Below are positions 35,229 to 43,191 of a stretch of 64,000 bases of DNA, in pieces. The first letter of the stretch is position 1, and each line of letters begins with the position of its first letter. Where the stretch lies: assembly GCF_024343615.1 (NCBI RefSeq), contig NZ_RJUB01000156.1, positions 62,001 to 126,000 on the forward strand, written 5' to 3'. The notes under the pieces were generated by a model. That model worked only from the letters and a program-made list of their open reading frames with translations, was not told the DNA's origin and did no database searches. The translations under genes were made by a program, and so were the position numbers. This stretch comes from Ferruginibacter sp. HRS2-29. Its GTDB lineage: Bacteria > Bacteroidota > Bacteroidia > Chitinophagales > Chitinophagaceae.

Positions 35229-35847
35229 GTATTGTTTGTTTGGCTCGTTTTTTCCATTCTATTAACCCGGCCACCGCCATGATGAGCAGTACAAGATAAT
35301 AGACACTGGTGAATACATAATGTTTTACAAAGTATAATGGTATGGATGCGATGTTGGTAGCGATCCACCAATACCAGCTTTCCACTTTTTTCCTGGTCAT
35401 CAGCCACATGCCTGTAAAGGCGGTAGCACTTGCAAATGCGTCGGCCCATGGAATTACGCCTTCAAAAAAATTCTTTTTAAAATAGGTAAGTGAAAAGAAT
35501 ATTGCCAGATAAAAAACGGCGAAGAATCCCAGTTGCTGCAGCCATTGCTTCCGCGATGAGTAAGTGATATGTAATACGATTTCCTGGCGATTGTTGCGTT
35601 TGGCCCACATGCTCCAGCCAATTATGCTCATGATGGTGTAATACAGATTGACCGTGGCTTCACCCAGCAAATGCCCCTTGATGCTGATGTAGATGTAGAT
35701 GATGGTATTGACAAGCCCTGTGGGATACACCAGGATATTTTCTTTGCGGCTGTACCATACACTGATGATGCCCGAAAATACCGCCAGGTATTCAAACCAG
35801 CGGGTGTGCGCCAGGTCCGACAGGAATTGTTGAATGAGATTTTGCAA
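35218..35847 (-). CDS. pnuC: Nicotinamide riboside transporter PnuC
   Basis: 209 aa with seven predicted membrane helices and PnuC family segments: WFEYLAVFSGIISVWYSRKE, YPTGLVNTIIYIYISIKGHL and SIIGWSMWAKRN, then WADAFASATAFTGMWLMTRK and WYWWIATNIASIPLYFVKH. PnuC carries nicotinamide riboside by facilitated diffusion; the partner kinase traps it. In some Bacteroidota PnuC-type carriers take thiamine, but those genes sit beside thiamine pyrophosphokinase. The kinase here is the NadR type, and no TPP-riboswitch sequence was seen upstream. Confidence 0.88.
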   Translation of the reverse strand: MQNLIQQFLSDLAHTRWFEYLAVFSGIISVWYSRKENILVYPTGLVNTIIYIYISIKGHLLGEATVNLYYTIMSIIGWSMWAKRNNRQEIVLHITYSSRKQWLQQLGFFAVFYLAIFFSLTYFKKNFFEGVIPWADAFASATAFTGMWLMTRKKVESWYWWIATNIASIPLYFVKHYVFTSVYYLVLLIMAVAGLIEWKKRAKQTIHGA

Positions 35848-35977
35848 CTGCCAATATTTCTACGAAAATAATTGAATATCGCGAAGGAGTTTGGAAAATG
35901 ATTTGCGTCTTTAAATGGAAAACAACACCCCGGGTTACACGAAAACGTTTAAGTAAGTGCGCAACCCCCGAAGGTTT

Positions 35978-36002
35978 GACTATTCACTACTCACTACTCA
36001 CT
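35978..36002. repeat. 7-bp array, ACTACTC units, cutting off an M23 gene
   Basis: TTTGACTATTCACTACTCAC and following ACTACTCAC; on the minus strand GTGAGTA, GTGAGTA, GTGAATA. To the left lie CCGAAGGTTTGACTATT and GAAAACGTTTAAGTAAG (35941-35957), cores shared with the arrays at 38053 and 43166. No inverted partner arm was found. Confidence 0.8.
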
Positions 36003-36268
36003 CTCTCCACCACGCCTTCGCGGGCAGCACGGATCTTGCTTCCTTGTTTCATTTTAAAATCGAGCGACAGTTCATCCGTATGGCTCATCTTGCTATTGTA
36101 TGCCTGTATCAGTAAAAATTTACTACCGGAAGAAAAAGGCAAATTGTAAATGTAGCTGGAATCGTTGCTTATCCTGCCAGCTTTCAGATTATTAATAGTT
36201 CTGTCGGGGAGTTGTGCAAAGCCAGCTGCAGAAATAAGCAGTATGTAAGAAACCAAACAATATTTCAT
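35987..36268 (-). pseudogene. M23 (LytM-type) metallopeptidase, 3'-truncated remnant
   Basis: 93 codons: signal peptide (MKYCLVSYILLISAAGFAQ), then the start of an M23 peptidase domain with YNLPFSSGSKFLLIQAYNSK and MSHTDELSLDFKMKQGSKI, and AAREGVV. The first two zinc ligands (His and Asp of SHTDELSLDF) are present. The rest, including the HxH motif and about 80 residues, is missing. The frame ends ERVSSE-stop, where the last codons and the TAG are 7-bp array sequence. The remainder of the domain was not found downstream. The start is 36268; a longer frame from 36394 is unlikely. Confidence 0.75.
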
Positions 36269-36308
36269 CCGGAAATTTTTAGTACAAGTTAAAATTTCTG
36301 GCACAAAA

Positions 36309-36334
36309 AAAGCAGCTTCGAAAGAAACTGCTTT
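36309..36334 (-). terminator. Terminator behind nfu
   Basis: AAAGCAG and CTGCTTT form a 7-bp stem around CTTCGAAAGAAA, with A/T runs on both sides. It lies between the nfu gene and the M23 remnant, both on the minus strand. Confidence 0.6.
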
Positions 36335-36387
36335 ATAAATATTTCTGAGTGAAAATACTTCGCTGGTGGTCATAAACTTCAGGGATT

Positions 36388-36432
36388 TCACCATTCACCA
36401 TTGACTATTCACCATTCACTATTGACTATTCG
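36388..36432. repeat. 7-bp array, ACCATTC/ACTATTG units at the end of nfu
   Basis: ACCATTC, ACCATTG, ACTATTC, ACCATTC, ACTATTG, ACTATTC in series; on the minus strand the units are GAATAGT/CAATAGT/GAATGGT. The TAG stop of nfu (complement of 36426-36428) is inside. Confidence 0.85.
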
Positions 36433-37025
36433 GCTTCTGCCACCACTTCTTTTACCTCAGGGATCATCCTTTTCATCATTCCTTCAATCCCGGCTTTCAG
36501 GGTGATGGTAGATGATGGGCAACCGCTGCAGCTTCCCTGCATGGCAAGGTTTACCGTACCGTTTTCGTAGCTTTTGAATTGTATGGCGCCACCGTCCATT
36601 TCAACGGCAGGTTTCACATAATTTTCCAGTAATTCCTTGATGCGTTTTACCACGTCGTCATCATCAGCGCTTACTTCATTGCTGCTCTCGCTTTTCATGA
36701 TCGCTACTTCTTCATCATTTACCACGGCTTTACCATCTTCGAGGTATTCTTTCAAAAACTGCTTGATGGTCGGTATCACATCCTGCCAGTCGTCGGTTTC
36801 ATTGGTTTTAGTAAGCGTAATGAAATTGCTTGCGATAAAAACCGAACGGATGAACGGAAAAGTGAACAATTCCTGTGCCAGCGGAGATGGTTTCGCACTT
36901 GCTTCATCTGCAAAATCGATGCTTTTACCAGGATAGAGGAGTTTGTTGGCAACAAACTTCATCGTTTCCGGGTTTGGCGTCATTTCTGTATATATACTGA
37001 TAACGGGGTTTCCTGTCTTGATCAT
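36426..37025 (-). CDS. Nfu-type Fe-S cluster scaffold protein (NifU C-terminal domain)
   Basis: 199 aa in two domains: an N-terminal Nfu_N domain (EMTPNPETMKFVANKLL and SPLAQELFTFPFIRSVFIAS) and a C-terminal NifU-like domain carrying the cluster-binding CSGCPSS motif (C-x2-C). It carries and delivers 4Fe-4S clusters to target enzymes. It has no suf/isc neighbours. The stop codon lies in a 7-bp array. Confidence 0.9.
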   Translation of the reverse strand: MIKTGNPVISIYTEMTPNPETMKFVANKLLYPGKSIDFADEASAKPSPLAQELFTFPFIRSVFIASNFITLTKTNETDDWQDVIPTIKQFLKEYLEDGKAVVNDEEVAIMKSESSNEVSADDDDVVKRIKELLENYVKPAVEMDGGAIQFKSYENGTVNLAMQGSCSGCPSSTITLKAGIEGMMKRMIPEVKEVVAEAE

Positions 37026-37234
37026 TTTATTTCAATTTATTATAGGCAAAAATAGATTAAGTTAGGCAAAATCAAAGGCAAAATCCACGCCGTAAGACAA
37101 TTTTAACCTGATATTTCTAATCTCGAAACCTTAAGGAAGACATAATCGTCATAATAAATGAGGATTTATTTTTATTTATTATCTTAGCCAATATCCTTTC
37201 TAAAAACTGATTAAGCAGAGTAACAAATCATTTT

Positions 37235-38065
37235 ATGAAAGGATTATCAGTATTCATTCTCACCATGGCGGTATTCGCTACTACGGTTTCGGCGCAGCGG
37301 GTCATGAGAAAAGGCACACGCCCTCAGCAACTTACACCAAAAGGGTCTGATCCCGATGCGGTAAAAACCGGCAAGAATATCTTCTCCCTCTCGCAGGTTC
37401 AGGGAAAATGGCAGGAAGCCGCCCGCAGGAACCTCGGCTCCAGCGAAAAGCTGAGTTACACCGATACGCTGATGATCCATATTTCCAACGATAAGGCCGA
37501 AGTACGCGAAGGCATGAGCATGAACATGAAAGGGGATGCGGCCGTTGAAGAAGGAGATAACCTGAGTGTGGCGGCCGATGTATATATTATCCGCAAAATA
37601 GAAAACGACCAGATGCTGCTGGATGACGGCGAATATTTGCGCACCATGCAAAAGGTGCAGACTTATTACCTCGAAACGGTTGGCAAAGATTCCATCAAAC
37701 ATGCAGGATATAAATTGCCTCAAACTGTACTCACCGATAACCTTTACGGCAAATGGATCGTATATCGCCGTGAGGCAAAACCGGGGGCGATCAACAGCCA
37801 GACAGAACTGGTGAAATCCATTACCATATTGAAAGGCAATGCCGGCAGCGCTTCCAAAGGAGAAATAGTGATCTATTCAAAAGACCTTTCTGAAAAACTC
37901 GATTGTTTTGTTACGCTGAAAGACGATAATATGGAAGTAGTGACAAAAAATAAGAGCTGGAATTTCAAAACTTATCTGGCGGATAATAATGAATTTGTTT
38001 TCGGGCAGGCGGAAGAGGTGATGAATTATTCAAAAAGGCTGGTAGAGAAAGTCAATGGTGAATAG
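37235..38065 (+). CDS. Exported protein of unknown function
   Basis: 276 aa, signal peptide MKGLSVFILTMAVFATTVSA, then a predicted beta-rich soluble domain. Segments KWQEAARRNLGSSEKLSYTD and LYGKWIVYRREAKPG look like two lipocalin-like or repeat halves (each has GKW). I cannot name a family. The final codons VNGE and the TAG stop are formed by the 7-bp array that follows. Confidence 0.65.
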   Translation: MKGLSVFILTMAVFATTVSAQRVMRKGTRPQQLTPKGSDPDAVKTGKNIFSLSQVQGKWQEAARRNLGSSEKLSYTDTLMIHISNDKAEVREGMSMNMKGDAAVEEGDNLSVAADVYIIRKIENDQMLLDDGEYLRTMQKVQTYYLETVGKDSIKHAGYKLPQTVLTDNLYGKWIVYRREAKPGAINSQTELVKSITILKGNAGSASKGEIVIYSKDLSEKLDCFVTLKDDNMEVVTKNKSWNFKTYLADNNEFVFGQAEEVMNYSKRLVEKVNGE

Positions 38066-38246
38066 TCAATAGTGAATAGTCAATAGTGAATAGTCAAACA
38101 TTCGACGGTTCTATATCTGTCAAAACGTTTTAGTGAAAGAAATAAAAAAGCAGCCAGGCGGGCTGCTTTTTACTTATAACTTCTGATATAAGATATTCAC
38201 ATATCATTTAAAACTTTGAAGATTTGACTATTCACTATTAACTATC
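38053..38246. repeat. 7-bp array pair, GTGAATA/GTCAATA units, between convergent genes
   Basis: Left arm GTCAATG, GTGAATA, GTCAATA, GTGAATA, GTCAATA, GTGAATA, GTCAAAC (38053-38100); right arm TTTGACTATTCACTATTAAC (38223-38246). The spacer contains AAAACGTTTTAGTGAA (38122-38137) and a terminator. The plus-strand gene at 37235 ends with a TAG in the left arm, and uvrD ends on the minus strand with a TAG in the right arm. Confidence 0.9.
38144..38173. terminator. Bidirectional terminator inside the array spacer
   Basis: AAAAAGCAGCC and GGCTGCTTTTT around a short loop, between the two convergent genes. Confidence 0.8.
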
Positions 38247-40570
38247 CTCAGCTTTGCATAATTCAACATGATCTTCTTCTCCCCGTTATGTTCAAAATTA
38301 ATAGTGGCTATCGGGTTGTGAGCAGCCCCTTCCATTTTCATCACTTCACCAAAACCGAACTTCTGGTGCTCTACTTTCTGGCCCTGTTGTAAATTGCTGG
38401 TATCACTGGCTACAAAATTTTCAGTAGGCACATGTTCTTTTAAAGTAGACTTGATGGCAGGCACCGCATAGGCCGGCCTGCCCTTTTCGGCAGCCGGGGC
38501 GCTGCGGGTATCGCTTCCGGGAAACCCCCTGCTCATCCTTTCAAAAGCGCTGCCTTTGCTCCAGCCGGTGCTGGCATTGTTCTTCGCTTGTCCGCCGGCA
38601 TAACTGCGATCGAGGTGGTCTTCCGGGATTTCATCCAGGAAACGGCTCGGTTCGTTTTGCTGCAATTGACCGAAACGGTAGCGGGCATTGCTGAAACTGA
38701 GATAAAGGTTGCGTTCCGCACGGGTGATGGCCACGTAAAACAACCTGCGTTCTTCCTCCAGTTCTTCACGGGTGTTGATGGCCATCGCGTTGGGGAAAAG
38801 GGTTTCTTCCAGTCCGCCAACGAATACCACCGGAAACTCCAGCCCTTTGGAAGCATGTATGGTCATCAGTTTTACCACATCCTGATTTTCTTTATCATCG
38901 CCGTCAGCGTCTGTCAGCAATACGATCTGCTGCAGGTAAGTACCAAGGCCTTTGTCACCTACTTCACCGTCTTCTTCATTCATCGGTGTTTCGGTAAATT
39001 CCTTGATAGAGTTCAGCAACTCCTGTACGTTCTCGTAACGGGCAAGCCCTTCGGTAGTTTTGTCGTTGAACAATTCTTTTACGATGCCGGTGCTTTTACC
39101 CACTATGATCGCAAGATCGTAGGCATTTTTTTTCTGTAATTCACTCTGAAACATTTTGATGGTGGTTACAAAGCCATCGATGCTTTCGAGCGTGCCACTG
39201 CGGAAACCGTACATAGCGGCATTGCACAATATTTCCCAAAGGGTCAGGTTGTTCTCATTCGCCATCAACACGGCTTTATCCAGCGTTGTTTTGCCGATTC
39301 CCCTGGCGGGATAATTGATGATACGCTTCAACGCTTCTTCATCCCTCGGGTTGGCGATCAACCGCAGGTAAGCTATGAAATCCTTTACTTCCTTACGTTG
39401 ATAAAAACTCATGCCGCCATAGATGCGATAAGCGATCCCCATACGGCGAAGCGACTCCTCAAAACTGCGGCTCTGTGCGTTGGTGCGGTAAAGAATGGCA
39501 AAATCCTTATTGAAAAAATGATTGCGCAACTTTTGTTCCTTGATCGTATCGGCCACCATTTTACCTTCATCATTATCGGTCATGGTGCGCACCAGTTTGA
39601 TCTTTTCGCCGTCGCCCTTATCGGTAAATAATTTTTTCTCGATCTGGTTCTTGTTCCTGCTGATCACTTCGTTGGCAACACTGAGGATGTTTTTTGTGCT
39701 GCGGTAATTCTGTTCCAGCTTCACCACTTTCACATCGTCGTAATCTTTCTGAAACTGCAGGATGTTCTCGATGGTAGCGCCGCGGAAACTATAGATACTT
39801 TGCGCATCATCGCCCACTACACACACGTTTTCGTGCATGGCTCCCAGCAGCTTGATGATCTCGTACTGGGCGGGGTTGGTATCCTGGTACTCATCTATCA
39901 GGATGTATTTGAATTTATGCTGGTATTTGCTGAGCGATTCGGGATGGTTTTTTAAAAGGATGTAAAACTTGAACAACAGGTCATCAAAATCCATCGCCCC
40001 GTTTTTGAAACACCTTTTGCTGTAAGCGTCATATATCTGCGCCATCATGGGGCGGTTGGCGCGGGCGTCTTCCTGCTGCAGCATACCATCCGTTGCATAT
40101 TCCGCCGGTCCTATCAGCGCATTCTTTGCGGCGCTGATGCGGTTGTACACCACATTGGGTTTATATTGTTTGTCGTCGAGGTTCAGCTCGTTGACCACCG
40201 TTTTTACTACACTTTTCGCATCATCGGTATCGTAGATCGTGAAATTATTCGGGTAACCGATCTTGTTGGCTTCCGACCTCAGTATCCTTGCAAATACGCT
40301 GTGAAAAGTGCCGACGTAGAGGTTGCGGGCTTCCGAATTTCCGAGGATCTTTTCGATCCTTGCCTTCATTTCGGCCGCGGCTTTATTGGTAAAAGTGAGC
40401 GCCAGTATATTGAAAGAGTCCACTTTGTGGTGGCTCATCAGGTGTGTGATACGGGTGGTGAGCACTTTGGTTTTTCCACTTCCGGCGCCTGCAATGATCA
40501 TGATAGGGCCATCTTTATGCAATACCGCTTCCCGCTGCGGGCCGTTCAGCCCGTCTAAATAATTTGACAT
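38228..40570 (-). CDS. UvrD/PcrA-family DNA helicase
   Basis: 780-aa superfamily 1A 3'-5' helicase for repair and replication-fork maintenance. Motif I is GAGSGKT (residues 28-34). Motifs Ia (ALTFTNKAAAEMK), II (LIDEYQDTN), III (VVGDDAQSIYSFRGA), IV (LEQNYRS), V (TIHASKGLEFPVVFVGG) and VI (EERRLFYVAITRAERNLYLS) are all intact. The C-terminal part GQKVEHQKFGFGEVMKMEG is the Tudor-like domain found in PcrA. The start at 40570 is preferred over 40648. The last residues IVNSE and the TAG stop are encoded by the 7-bp array. Confidence 0.95.
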   Translation of the reverse strand: MSNYLDGLNGPQREAVLHKDGPIMIIAGAGSGKTKVLTTRITHLMSHHKVDSFNILALTFTNKAAAEMKARIEKILGNSEARNLYVGTFHSVFARILRSEANKIGYPNNFTIYDTDDAKSVVKTVVNELNLDDKQYKPNVVYNRISAAKNALIGPAEYATDGMLQQEDARANRPMMAQIYDAYSKRCFKNGAMDFDDLLFKFYILLKNHPESLSKYQHKFKYILIDEYQDTNPAQYEIIKLLGAMHENVCVVGDDAQSIYSFRGATIENILQFQKDYDDVKVVKLEQNYRSTKNILSVANEVISRNKNQIEKKLFTDKGDGEKIKLVRTMTDNDEGKMVADTIKEQKLRNHFFNKDFAILYRTNAQSRSFEESLRRMGIAYRIYGGMSFYQRKEVKDFIAYLRLIANPRDEEALKRIINYPARGIGKTTLDKAVLMANENNLTLWEILCNAAMYGFRSGTLESIDGFVTTIKMFQSELQKKNAYDLAIIVGKSTGIVKELFNDKTTEGLARYENVQELLNSIKEFTETPMNEEDGEVGDKGLGTYLQQIVLLTDADGDDKENQDVVKLMTIHASKGLEFPVVFVGGLEETLFPNAMAINTREELEEERRLFYVAITRAERNLYLSFSNARYRFGQLQQNEPSRFLDEIPEDHLDRSYAGGQAKNNASTGWSKGSAFERMSRGFPGSDTRSAPAAEKGRPAYAVPAIKSTLKEHVPTENFVASDTSNLQQGQKVEHQKFGFGEVMKMEGAAHNPIATINFEHNGEKKIMLNYAKLRIVNSE

Positions 40571-40826
40571 TATGTAAAGGTACGAAGAGGGGGAAAATAT
40601 TCGGGGGAATGGTGATAAGAAAAATTGCCTGCTGTCATTTAACGGCACTTTTCAACGGGTAATTTTTCTTCCCGTCTCCCCGGCTATTTTTTGCCGGGAA
40701 AACGGGAAGAAAATGTGCAGCTCTTTTATATTCATACGTCAGGGAAAAGACAAAGAATCTATTATTCCACATTGCGGGCATTTTCCAGGCTTTTTTCCTA
40801 AATTGTATCCTCTACAACACACCAAA

Positions 40827-41183
40827 ATGAAACAACGCTTATTTTTCGTCGCGGCAGCGCTCTACCTGGCATTTACCTTTTTTGCTTGTGCAAAGCATAC
40901 CAATTACGATGCACAAGGGGGCGGATTGCCGAGTAATTATATAGCGGTGAACGACAGTTCATTTTCACCGGTTACACTTACCGTTGTAAGCGGTTCGTCT
41001 ATTACGTTTGTAAATAATACCACTACGGCAAAATCGATCATCACTACCGATAGTGTCACCATCAAAGCGACCACCATAGCGCCGAATTCTTCTTTCGTTT
41101 TCAAAAAAGATACCACCGGCACATTTTACTATCACCTCACCAACAAGCCGGCCGCCGGCGGAATGTTTACACTCACCCCGTAA
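40827..41183 (+). CDS. Cupredoxin-like lipoprotein lacking copper ligands
   Basis: 118 aa, lipoprotein signal MKQRLFFVAAALYLAFTFFAC (lipobox FFAC), then a single beta-sandwich with the plastocyanin pattern INDSSFSPVTLTVVSGSSIT, FVNNTTTAKSII, and FYYHLTNKPAAGGMFTL. In real plastocyanins the second segment reads NxxxxxHT and the third has CxxH; here the histidine is replaced and no cysteine is present. So the fold is kept but copper binding is unlikely. The start at 40827 is taken for the lipoprotein signal; the frame opens earlier. Confidence 0.75.
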   Translation: MKQRLFFVAAALYLAFTFFACAKHTNYDAQGGGLPSNYIAVNDSSFSPVTLTVVSGSSITFVNNTTTAKSIITTDSVTIKATTIAPNSSFVFKKDTTGTFYYHLTNKPAAGGMFTLTP

Positions 41184-41284
41184 ACCACACAAGATCCGAA
41201 ATACTACCAGCCGCCTCAGCAGCAAAAAAGATTTTTCCCAATAACAATGGTTTCCTGCCGCGATAGCCGCAATTTTGCAGCACT

Positions 41285-41312
41285 GAGTTGACATCTCATG
41301 AGATGTCAACTC
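41285..41312. repeat. Perfect 28-bp palindrome upstream of the Tet-type MFS gene
   Basis: GAGTTGACATCTCA at 41285-41298 and its exact complement at 41299-41312, without a loop. It reads as four 7-mers (GAGTTGA CATCTCA TGAGATG TCAACTC). It ends 19 bp before the MFS start, a place where an operator would sit, but no regulator gene is nearby. Confidence 0.85.
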
Positions 41313-41331
41313 AAAAATTAAAAACCCTTTC

Positions 41332-42570
41332 ATGCAAAAGAACAATAAAGCCGCCATCGGATTTATCTTCATCACGCTGATGATTGATGTAACCGGCGTG
41401 GCGCTTATCATTCCGGTGATGCCAAAGCTCATTGAGCAACTGATACATGGAGGAGTGAGTGAAGCCGCACGTTATGGCGGATGGCTGATACCGACTTATG
41501 CCGTAATGCAATTCCTGTTTTCGCCGGTATTGGGTGGACTGAGCGATAAATACGGCCGACGGCCGATACTGTTGTTTTCGCTCATCGGCCTTGGTATAGA
41601 TTATGTGTTCCTTTCTTTTGCCCCCACAATTGCATGGCTGTTTGTAGGAAGAGCCATCGCGGGGATCGCTGGTGCAAGTTTTACAACGGCTACTGCATAC
41701 ATTGCCGACATCAGTACGGATGAAAACAGGGCGCAGAATTTCGGGATGGTGGGAGCTGCTTTCGGGGTTGGCTTTGTAATAGGCCCGGTGATCGGTGGCC
41801 TGCTGGGATCATTCGGTCCCCGAATCCCTTTCATGGTGGCTGCAGGCCTGAGTTTGTTGAACGCTTTGTACGGGTATTTCATTTTACCCGAATCATTACC
41901 AGCCGGCAACCGCCGCGAATTCAGCTGGAAACGGGCGAACCCGATAGGATCGTTGAAACAATTATCCAAACATAAAGGGCTGGGTGGATTGGTGGCCGCA
42001 TTCGTACTCATTTATATTGCCTCACAGGCGGTGCAGGCAAACTGGGGGTTCTTTGTAATGGAAAAATTCAACTGGAGCGAAAAGATGATCGGTTATTCAC
42101 TCGGCCTGGTTGGGCTGCTGGTAGGAGCGGTGCAGGGCGGGCTCATCAGGATCGTAAACCCATGGCTGGGAAATGAGAAGAGCGTTTATATAGGCTTTGG
42201 CTTTTATGCCCTTGGATTATTGTTATTCGCGTTTGCCAATCAAAGCTGGATGATGTTTGTGTTCCTGGTGCCGTATTGCCTGGGTGGGATCTGCGGACCG
42301 GCATTACAATCCATCATTTCGGGCAATGTACCGGCTAATGAACAAGGCGAGCTACAGGGAGCGCTTACAAGTCTGATCAGCCTTACCTCAATCGTCGGTC
42401 CGCCGCTGATGACAGGTTTATTTGCATATTACACCGGCCCGAAAGCACCGGTACATTTTTCGGGAGCGGCATTTTTATTAGGTGCAATACTGATGATAGC
42501 GAGTACCATCATTGCATACAGGGCGTTGCATCCGGGAAGAAAAATTGCAAGGCTTGACCCGGGGAAATAA
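41332..42570 (+). CDS. Tet-type MFS drug efflux transporter
   Basis: 412-aa, 12-helix DHA1-family carrier. Motif A is GGLSDKYGRRPILL, motif D1-like text TDVTGVALIIPVMPKLI appears in the first helix, and motif C is seen as GVGFVIGPVIGGLLG. The layout is that of TetA(B)-like proton antiporters that expel tetracyclines and related compounds, but resistance cannot be predicted from sequence alone. It has no tetR-like neighbour. Confidence 0.88.
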   Translation: MQKNNKAAIGFIFITLMIDVTGVALIIPVMPKLIEQLIHGGVSEAARYGGWLIPTYAVMQFLFSPVLGGLSDKYGRRPILLFSLIGLGIDYVFLSFAPTIAWLFVGRAIAGIAGASFTTATAYIADISTDENRAQNFGMVGAAFGVGFVIGPVIGGLLGSFGPRIPFMVAAGLSLLNALYGYFILPESLPAGNRREFSWKRANPIGSLKQLSKHKGLGGLVAAFVLIYIASQAVQANWGFFVMEKFNWSEKMIGYSLGLVGLLVGAVQGGLIRIVNPWLGNEKSVYIGFGFYALGLLLFAFANQSWMMFVFLVPYCLGGICGPALQSIISGNVPANEQGELQGALTSLISLTSIVGPPLMTGLFAYYTGPKAPVHFSGAAFLLGAILMIASTIIAYRALHPGRKIARLDPGK

Positions 42571-42605
42571 TATCATTGCAGCAGTCATCCCGAACCTGTT
42601 ATTGC

Positions 42606-42686
42606 TATCAGCCTGAGTTTGCCGAAGAGATATTGATACAGATGACATCCTTAAAAAAACTATCTTCGGCAAGCTCAGGATGATAA
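42606..42686. repeat. Inverted repeat of the CCTGAGTTTGCCGAAG family
   Basis: TATCAGCCTGAGTTTGCCGA at the left is answered by ATCTTCGGCAAGCTCAGGAT at the right, with a 30-bp spacer. It is kin to the CTTCGACAAGCTCAGGCTGA repeat at 47624. Confidence 0.75.
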
Positions 42687-42959
42687 TTTGTTTATCAAAG
42701 CAGCCTTCTTATGAAGCATTTACATCCGTAGAAATTTTACTACAACCCTTTAGACAATAAAATAAATGCTGTAGTAATTAAAATTTTACACAATAAAATC
42801 CTGTCATAAACGCTTAATATACATCATTGTAATTCATACATCAGAATTTAATGAGAACAACATATCAAGACCAGAAACTTATTGCTAACCTCTGAAACTC
42901 TTACAGCAAATAATTTCCATCTTGAACTTTGAATGAACATAACTACTGCGGCTGAAAAA

Positions 42960-43056
42960 AGCGGCCCGGGAAGATTATATAAAATACTAACGTTTTTTTG
43001 TTAGGCACTACAGGACAACTAGAAGCCCCGATATTGGACGGGGCTTCTTACTTTTT
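42960..43056 (+). ncRNA. Possible small RNA ending in a strong terminator
   Basis: A hairpin CTAAC-GTTTTTTT-GTTAG is followed by GAAGCCCCG-ATATTGGA-CGGGGCTTC (9-bp stem, 43022-43047) and TTACTTTTT. No coding frame leads into it, as the MFS gene ends 450 bp before. No clear promoter was found, so the 5' end is unknown. Confidence 0.35.
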
Positions 43057-43063
43057 ATGAAGT

Positions 43064-43112
43064 CACGAATTGCACGAATTATACGGATTACACGAATTAG
43101 CGAAGATTACGA
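43064..43112. repeat. Tandem 9-bp units (CACGAATTA type)
   Basis: CACGAATTG, CACGAATTA, TACGGATTA, CACGAATTA, then a degenerate unit. The same 9-bp family appears at 48182, 55448 and at the end of the window (63964-64000). Confidence 0.8.
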
Positions 43113-43165
43113 AAATAGGATCGGAATAAAAACACTTTCCTATTAGAAATAAGCAACGAAGGTTT

Positions 43166-43191
43166 CACTATTGCCTATTCACTATTGACTA
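43166..43191. repeat. 7-bp array, ACTATTG/ACTATTC units
   Basis: CACTATTGCCTATTCACTAT then TGACTAC; on the minus strand GTAGTCAATAGTGAATAGG. It is preceded by CGAAGGTTT, as is the array at 35978. The stop codon of the PAP2-like gene is inside. Confidence 0.8.

Larger units (their letters stand above)
42571..43188. other. Long intergenic region with several repeats and a terminator
   Basis: 618 bp with no credible gene. In order it holds an inverted repeat (42606-42686), about 280 bp of AT-rich DNA with no clear signal, a possible small RNA ending in a terminator (to 43056), 9-bp repeats (43064-43112) and a 7-bp array at the end (43166-43191). Confidence 0.6.

Noticed and set aside
35848..35986. 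TPP riboswitch upstream of pnuC, as in thiamine-type PnuC operons
   Set aside because: No CTGAGA...ACCTGA-type thi-box sequence is visible, and the partner gene is a NadR-like kinase rather than thiamine pyrophosphokinase.
43064..43112. Regular repeats that could be taken for a CRISPR array
   Set aside because: Units are 9 bp without unique spacers of 30-40 bp, and no cas gene is present. The same applies to the 7-bp, 23-bp and 70-bp repeats.
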